Source: Chryseobacterium cheonjiense (GTDB lineage Bacteria; Bacteroidota; Bacteroidia; Flavobacteriales; Weeksellaceae). From it: DNA of 64,000 nucleotides. The translations under genes and the position numbers were made by a program. The stretch's first letter is position 1. Each line of letters starts with the position of its first letter. This document shows, piece after piece, positions 61,014 to 64,000 of the stretch. The stretch is from assembly GCF_012927265.1 (NCBI RefSeq), contig NZ_JABBGF010000002.1, forward strand, positions 496,001-560,000, written 5' to 3'. The notes below the pieces were generated by a model. It was not told the origin of the DNA. It did no database searches and saw only the letters and a list, made by a program, of their open reading frames with translations.

Positions 61014-62801
61014 ATGTCAGATATTATTCAGCTTTTACCGGATCATGTAGCCAATCAAATTGCGGCAGGAGAGGTGGTGCAGCGGCCTGCATCCATTGTA
61101 AAGGAACTTTTGGAAAATGCGATTGATGCCGAAGCTACAAAAATTGAACTGATTGTAAGAGATGCAGGGAAAAACCTGATCCAGGTAGTAGATGACGGAA
61201 AAGGAATGTCGGAGACCGATGCAAGAATGGCATTTGAGAGACATGCTACCTCTAAAATAAGGGGAACGGAAGATATTTTTAAAATTGCCACAAAAGGCTT
61301 CCGTGGAGAGGCACTTGCTTCTATTGCAGCAGTTTCTCAGGTAGAATTAAGAACCAAACAGAAAGATACAACGATAGGAACCAATATTTATATTGAAGGC
61401 GGGGTATTTCAGTTCCAGGATCCTGTTCAGACCGCAGACGGCTCCAATTTTTTAGTAAAAAATCTCTTCTATAACGTTCCTGCGAGAAGAAAATTCCTTA
61501 AAAACAACAATATTGAATTCAGGCATGTTATTGATGAATTTCAACGAGTTGCCCTGGCACATGAAAACCTTGAGTTTTCTCTTTTTCATGATGACGAAGC
61601 AGTTTTCAGATTAAGAAAAGGAAGTCAGATGCAGCGCATTGTAGATATTTTCGGAAGAAAACTGCAGCCACAGCTGATCCCGATTAAAGAAGATATTATC
61701 TGGTGTAAACTTCACGGATTTGTAGCCAAACCTGAAGGAGCCAAAAAAACCAGAGGAGAACAGTTTCTCTTCGTAAACGGAAGATATTTTAAAAGCCCTT
61801 ATTTCAATAAAGCGGTACAGGAGGCATTTGAAGGATTGCTCCTGCCGGGATATATACCTACATTTTTTCTTTTCTTAGAGTTAGATCCTGAAAAAATTGA
61901 TGTAAATATCCATCCCCAGAAAACGGAAGTAAAATTTGAAGATGAGCATCTTATTTTTGCATTGCTCCGCTCCACGATCAAAAGATCACTGGGAATTTAT
62001 AATGTTGCACCAAGCCTTGATTTTGAGAGAGACCCTCAGTTAGATGAAATCATGCAGAAAACATTCCCCAGCAAAAGCAACGGAGGCGGAAGCGGATTTA
62101 TCAAGATGCCGGAAATTATTGTAGACAAAGACTACAATCCGTTTTTGGAAGAGAGAGGCGTAAAGCAGGCAGAGATCCAGAATCTTGCTGAGATGTACCA
62201 TCAGAATATTTCAGCCGAACCTTCAAAAATAAACCTTTTTGAAGATGAAGATTTTGATGAAGATCTGATGAGACTCCCGAACGGTTACTGGCTGTTCAAT
62301 AAAGGAGATAAAACCTTAATGCTGGATCTTGGAAGAATGCACAGACTGGTAGTTTCGGAAAATACGAAACCGCTGCGGAAAGGAACTACAAACAGCCATT
62401 CATTGCTTTTCTCCCTGGAGTACCACATGAACGAGATTGAGAAAAATAAATATAAATCTATCAAGAAATTTCTTCCTGAATTAGGATTCGAAATGAGCAT
62501 TGCTCATGAGAATGTTCTGAGAATTGATGCTGTTCCGGAAGGATTGAAGGAAACGCAGGTCATGAAATTCCTGGAGAATCTTTTCGACATCCTCGAGTAC
62601 AGAACGGAAGAAGAGTTTATGCATTTTTATCAGAACCAGTGGAACAAAATGCAATCGAAGTCAAGATTTGATTTTATCTATAAAAAAGATGCAGAACAGC
62701 TCATCAGAGATTTTACGGCACTCGGCTTTCCTGAATTTTTACCTAACGGAAAAAGGTGCTTCTTTGAAGTTCCGTTTAATGATTTTAAAAATAAATTTTA
62801 A
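61014..62801 (+). CDS. mutL: DNA mismatch repair protein MutL
   Basis: A 595-residue GHKL ATPase that links mismatch recognition to strand excision. The ATPase domain has GEVVQRPASIVKELLENAIDA, VVDDGKGM and GFRGEALASI (first 110 residues), and transducer motifs RRKFLK and VNGRYFKSPYFNKAV. The DQHA(x)2E(x)4E endonuclease motif is not visible: the equivalent region reads LMLDLGRMHRLVVSENT. Four bases separate it from the rhomboid gene. Confidence 0.95.
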   Translation: MSDIIQLLPDHVANQIAAGEVVQRPASIVKELLENAIDAEATKIELIVRDAGKNLIQVVDDGKGMSETDARMAFERHATSKIRGTEDIFKIATKGFRGEALASIAAVSQVELRTKQKDTTIGTNIYIEGGVFQFQDPVQTADGSNFLVKNLFYNVPARRKFLKNNNIEFRHVIDEFQRVALAHENLEFSLFHDDEAVFRLRKGSQMQRIVDIFGRKLQPQLIPIKEDIIWCKLHGFVAKPEGAKKTRGEQFLFVNGRYFKSPYFNKAVQEAFEGLLLPGYIPTFFLFLELDPEKIDVNIHPQKTEVKFEDEHLIFALLRSTIKRSLGIYNVAPSLDFERDPQLDEIMQKTFPSKSNGGGSGFIKMPEIIVDKDYNPFLEERGVKQAEIQNLAEMYHQNISAEPSKINLFEDEDFDEDLMRLPNGYWLFNKGDKTLMLDLGRMHRLVVSENTKPLRKGTTNSHSLLFSLEYHMNEIEKNKYKSIKKFLPELGFEMSIAHENVLRIDAVPEGLKETQVMKFLENLFDILEYRTEEEFMHFYQNQWNKMQSKSRFDFIYKKDAEQLIRDFTALGFPEFLPNGKRCFFEVPFNDFKNKF

Positions 62802-62804
62802 AGT

Positions 62805-63533
62805 ATGTTTAACAGTATCCCTCCGATTACAAGAAATATTATCATCATCAATATAATTGTATTTATTGCAGTTGGTTTTGTATTTCCTCAATTTTATGCC
62901 TCTCTGTCTGCATTTTATCCTTTCTCACCCAACTTCAGATCATGGCAGATTATCACACATATGTTTATGCATGGGGGATATGCTCATATTATTTTTAATA
63001 TGCTTACGCTGTGGAGCTTCGGGCCGATTCTGGAACAGGCTTTAGGAGGAAAAAAATATTTGATTTTATATTTTTTGAGTGGACTAGGTGCTTTTTTCCT
63101 GTTTAATTTGTGGAATTTTTATGAGGTACAGGAGCTTACTGTTAAACTTACCGATGCCAATATCAATGTTTCGGATATTTTTATGAAAGCAGACCTCAGC
63201 AAATTTAATTTTAATCCTATTCCTTATACAAATAATGAAGATGCTTACAATCTCTATATGGCATTAACATCACCTATGGTTGGTGCATCCGGAGCTATTT
63301 TCGGGGTTGTGGCAGCCTTTGCGACACTCTATCCTGATTCAAGAATCGGAATCATGTTTATTCCGATTCCTATGAAAGTAAAATATCTATTACCAATTAT
63401 TATCATCGGCTCAGTATGGCTTGGGGTTTCGGGAAATGGTGGAGGAATAGCCCATTTGGCTCACGTTGGAGGCGCATTAGTAGGGTGGGTTCTGGCAAAA
63501 ATCTGGAAAAAACATTTGTATAGATTCAATTAA
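62805..63533 (+). CDS. rhomboid-family intramembrane serine protease
   Basis: A 242-residue membrane protein with about six helices. The conserved loop THMFMHGGYAHIIFNMLTLW, the catalytic Ser in GASGAIFGV and the catalytic His in AHLAHVGGALVGW are all present. A loop of about 45 residues (KLTDANINV ... EDAYNLYM) is inserted between helices. The substrate is unknown. Confidence 0.93.
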   Translation: MFNSIPPITRNIIIINIIVFIAVGFVFPQFYASLSAFYPFSPNFRSWQIITHMFMHGGYAHIIFNMLTLWSFGPILEQALGGKKYLILYFLSGLGAFFLFNLWNFYEVQELTVKLTDANINVSDIFMKADLSKFNFNPIPYTNNEDAYNLYMALTSPMVGASGAIFGVVAAFATLYPDSRIGIMFIPIPMKVKYLLPIIIIGSVWLGVSGNGGGIAHLAHVGGALVGWVLAKIWKKHLYRFN

Positions 63534-63539
63534 GATTCC

Positions 63540-64000
63540 GTGAAAATAATTCGTCTTATATTTTTCATCGTACATGTAGGAATCGCTTTTCTACTGGCCG
63601 CAACGCTTCTGAATGCGTATGTGCCCCCGAAAACATTTCCGTGGTTCAATCTTCTTTCTTTAGGATTTCCTGTACTGATGATTGCGTATATTCTGCTCAC
63701 CTTGTTCTGGATTATCAGCTGGAAAAAAAGAGCATTTGTTTTCTTGCTTTTCGGACTGCTGTTTTTCAAACCGGTTATACGATGGATCAATTACACACCT
63801 CAAAAAAATGAAACTCCTGATCTGAAAATCATTTCTTTGAATGCTAAAGGCGGTTTTTACGGGAAAGAAAATATCGAATCATACATAGACAGCCAACATG
63901 CAGATATAGTTATGTTGCAGGAATATGGAGCAAAAAACACATACCATTTCAAAGGAATGAAAGAAGGTCCGCAGAGTTATGTGATTACAATTTTCACAAA
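63540..64000 (+). CDS. endonuclease/exonuclease/phosphatase-family membrane protein, 5' part
   Basis: The first 153 codons are visible; the rest runs off the window. Three N-terminal membrane spans (about 3-25, 32-55, 60-78) are followed by the start of an EEP domain (DLKIISLNAKGG and ADIVMLQEYG). The start is GTG: the rhomboid stop lies in the same frame two codons before, and no earlier ATG exists. The EEP enzymes cut phosphodiesters or phosphomonoesters; the substrate is unknown. Confidence 0.85.
   Translation, partial: MKIIRLIFFIVHVGIAFLLAATLLNAYVPPKTFPWFNLLSLGFPVLMIAYILLTLFWIISWKKRAFVFLLFGLLFFKPVIRWINYTPQKNETPDLKIISLNAKGGFYGKENIESYIDSQHADIVMLQEYGAKNTYHFKGMKEGPQSYVITIFT

Overview
The window looks like a chromosome segment of a Chryseobacterium-like member of the Bacteroidota (Flavobacteriia, Weeksellaceae). 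This rests on low GC, a SusC/SusD pair, GLPGLI-family secreted proteins, DUF3127, FeoB with its own Cys-rich partner, a 631-residue FtsZ, and Bacteroidota-type promoters (TTTG then TAnnTTTG). All assignments come from reading the sequence; no database search was run.

Layout. 1-3252 (minus): a susC/susD nutrient-uptake pair, susD cut by the window edge. 3583-6605: a secreted PI-PLC-like enzyme, then elaA-type acetyltransferase, engB and an alpha/beta hydrolase on the minus strand. 6878-25316 (plus): the division and cell wall (dcw) cluster mraZ-rsmH-ftsL-ftsI-murE-mraY-murD-ftsW-murG-murC-ftsQ-ftsA-ftsZ, followed by a yqeY-like gene and a strong terminator. Three unrelated small genes interrupt it (a four-helix-bundle IVP/S23-type protein, a GIY-YIG nuclease, a GxxExxY PD-(D/E)XK-type protein). 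Each is bracketed by its own inverted repeat, and other gaps carry further hairpin repeats.

25852-34116 (plus) is an NAD/ADP-ribose locus: NADAR, SPFH protein, NAD-kinase-like protein, DUF2971, PARG-like enzyme, frameshifted DUF4291, macro domain, sirtuin, ADP-ribosylglycohydrolase and KptA. This is a concentrated set of enzymes that make, read or remove ADP-ribose and 2'-phosphate marks. 34167-40632 holds a JmjC/cupin protein, a TonB-receptor-like barrel and a two-component system.

40755-49513 is a probable class I lanthipeptide locus on the minus strand: a 57-residue precursor, a secreted prolyl oligopeptidase, a LanB glutamylation protein and a separate LanB elimination protein, with no LanC. 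A divergent membrane-anchored TPR/AraC regulator follows, then a small secreted two-Cys protein and a GLPGLI protein. The precursor/regulator gap and the gap before the small secreted protein share the palindromic element CCTAAATTCATGAA, which suggests one regulon.

49821-64000 is mostly housekeeping: three tRNAs, DUF3127, aat, an EamA transporter, a TPR protein, glmM, the feoA-feoB iron(II) operon, a second GLPGLI gene near a second small secreted protein, a USP-like protein with a DUF1275 membrane protein, mutL, a rhomboid protease and the start of an endonuclease/exonuclease/phosphatase-family membrane protein. No CRISPR array, rRNA operon or complete insertion sequence was seen.
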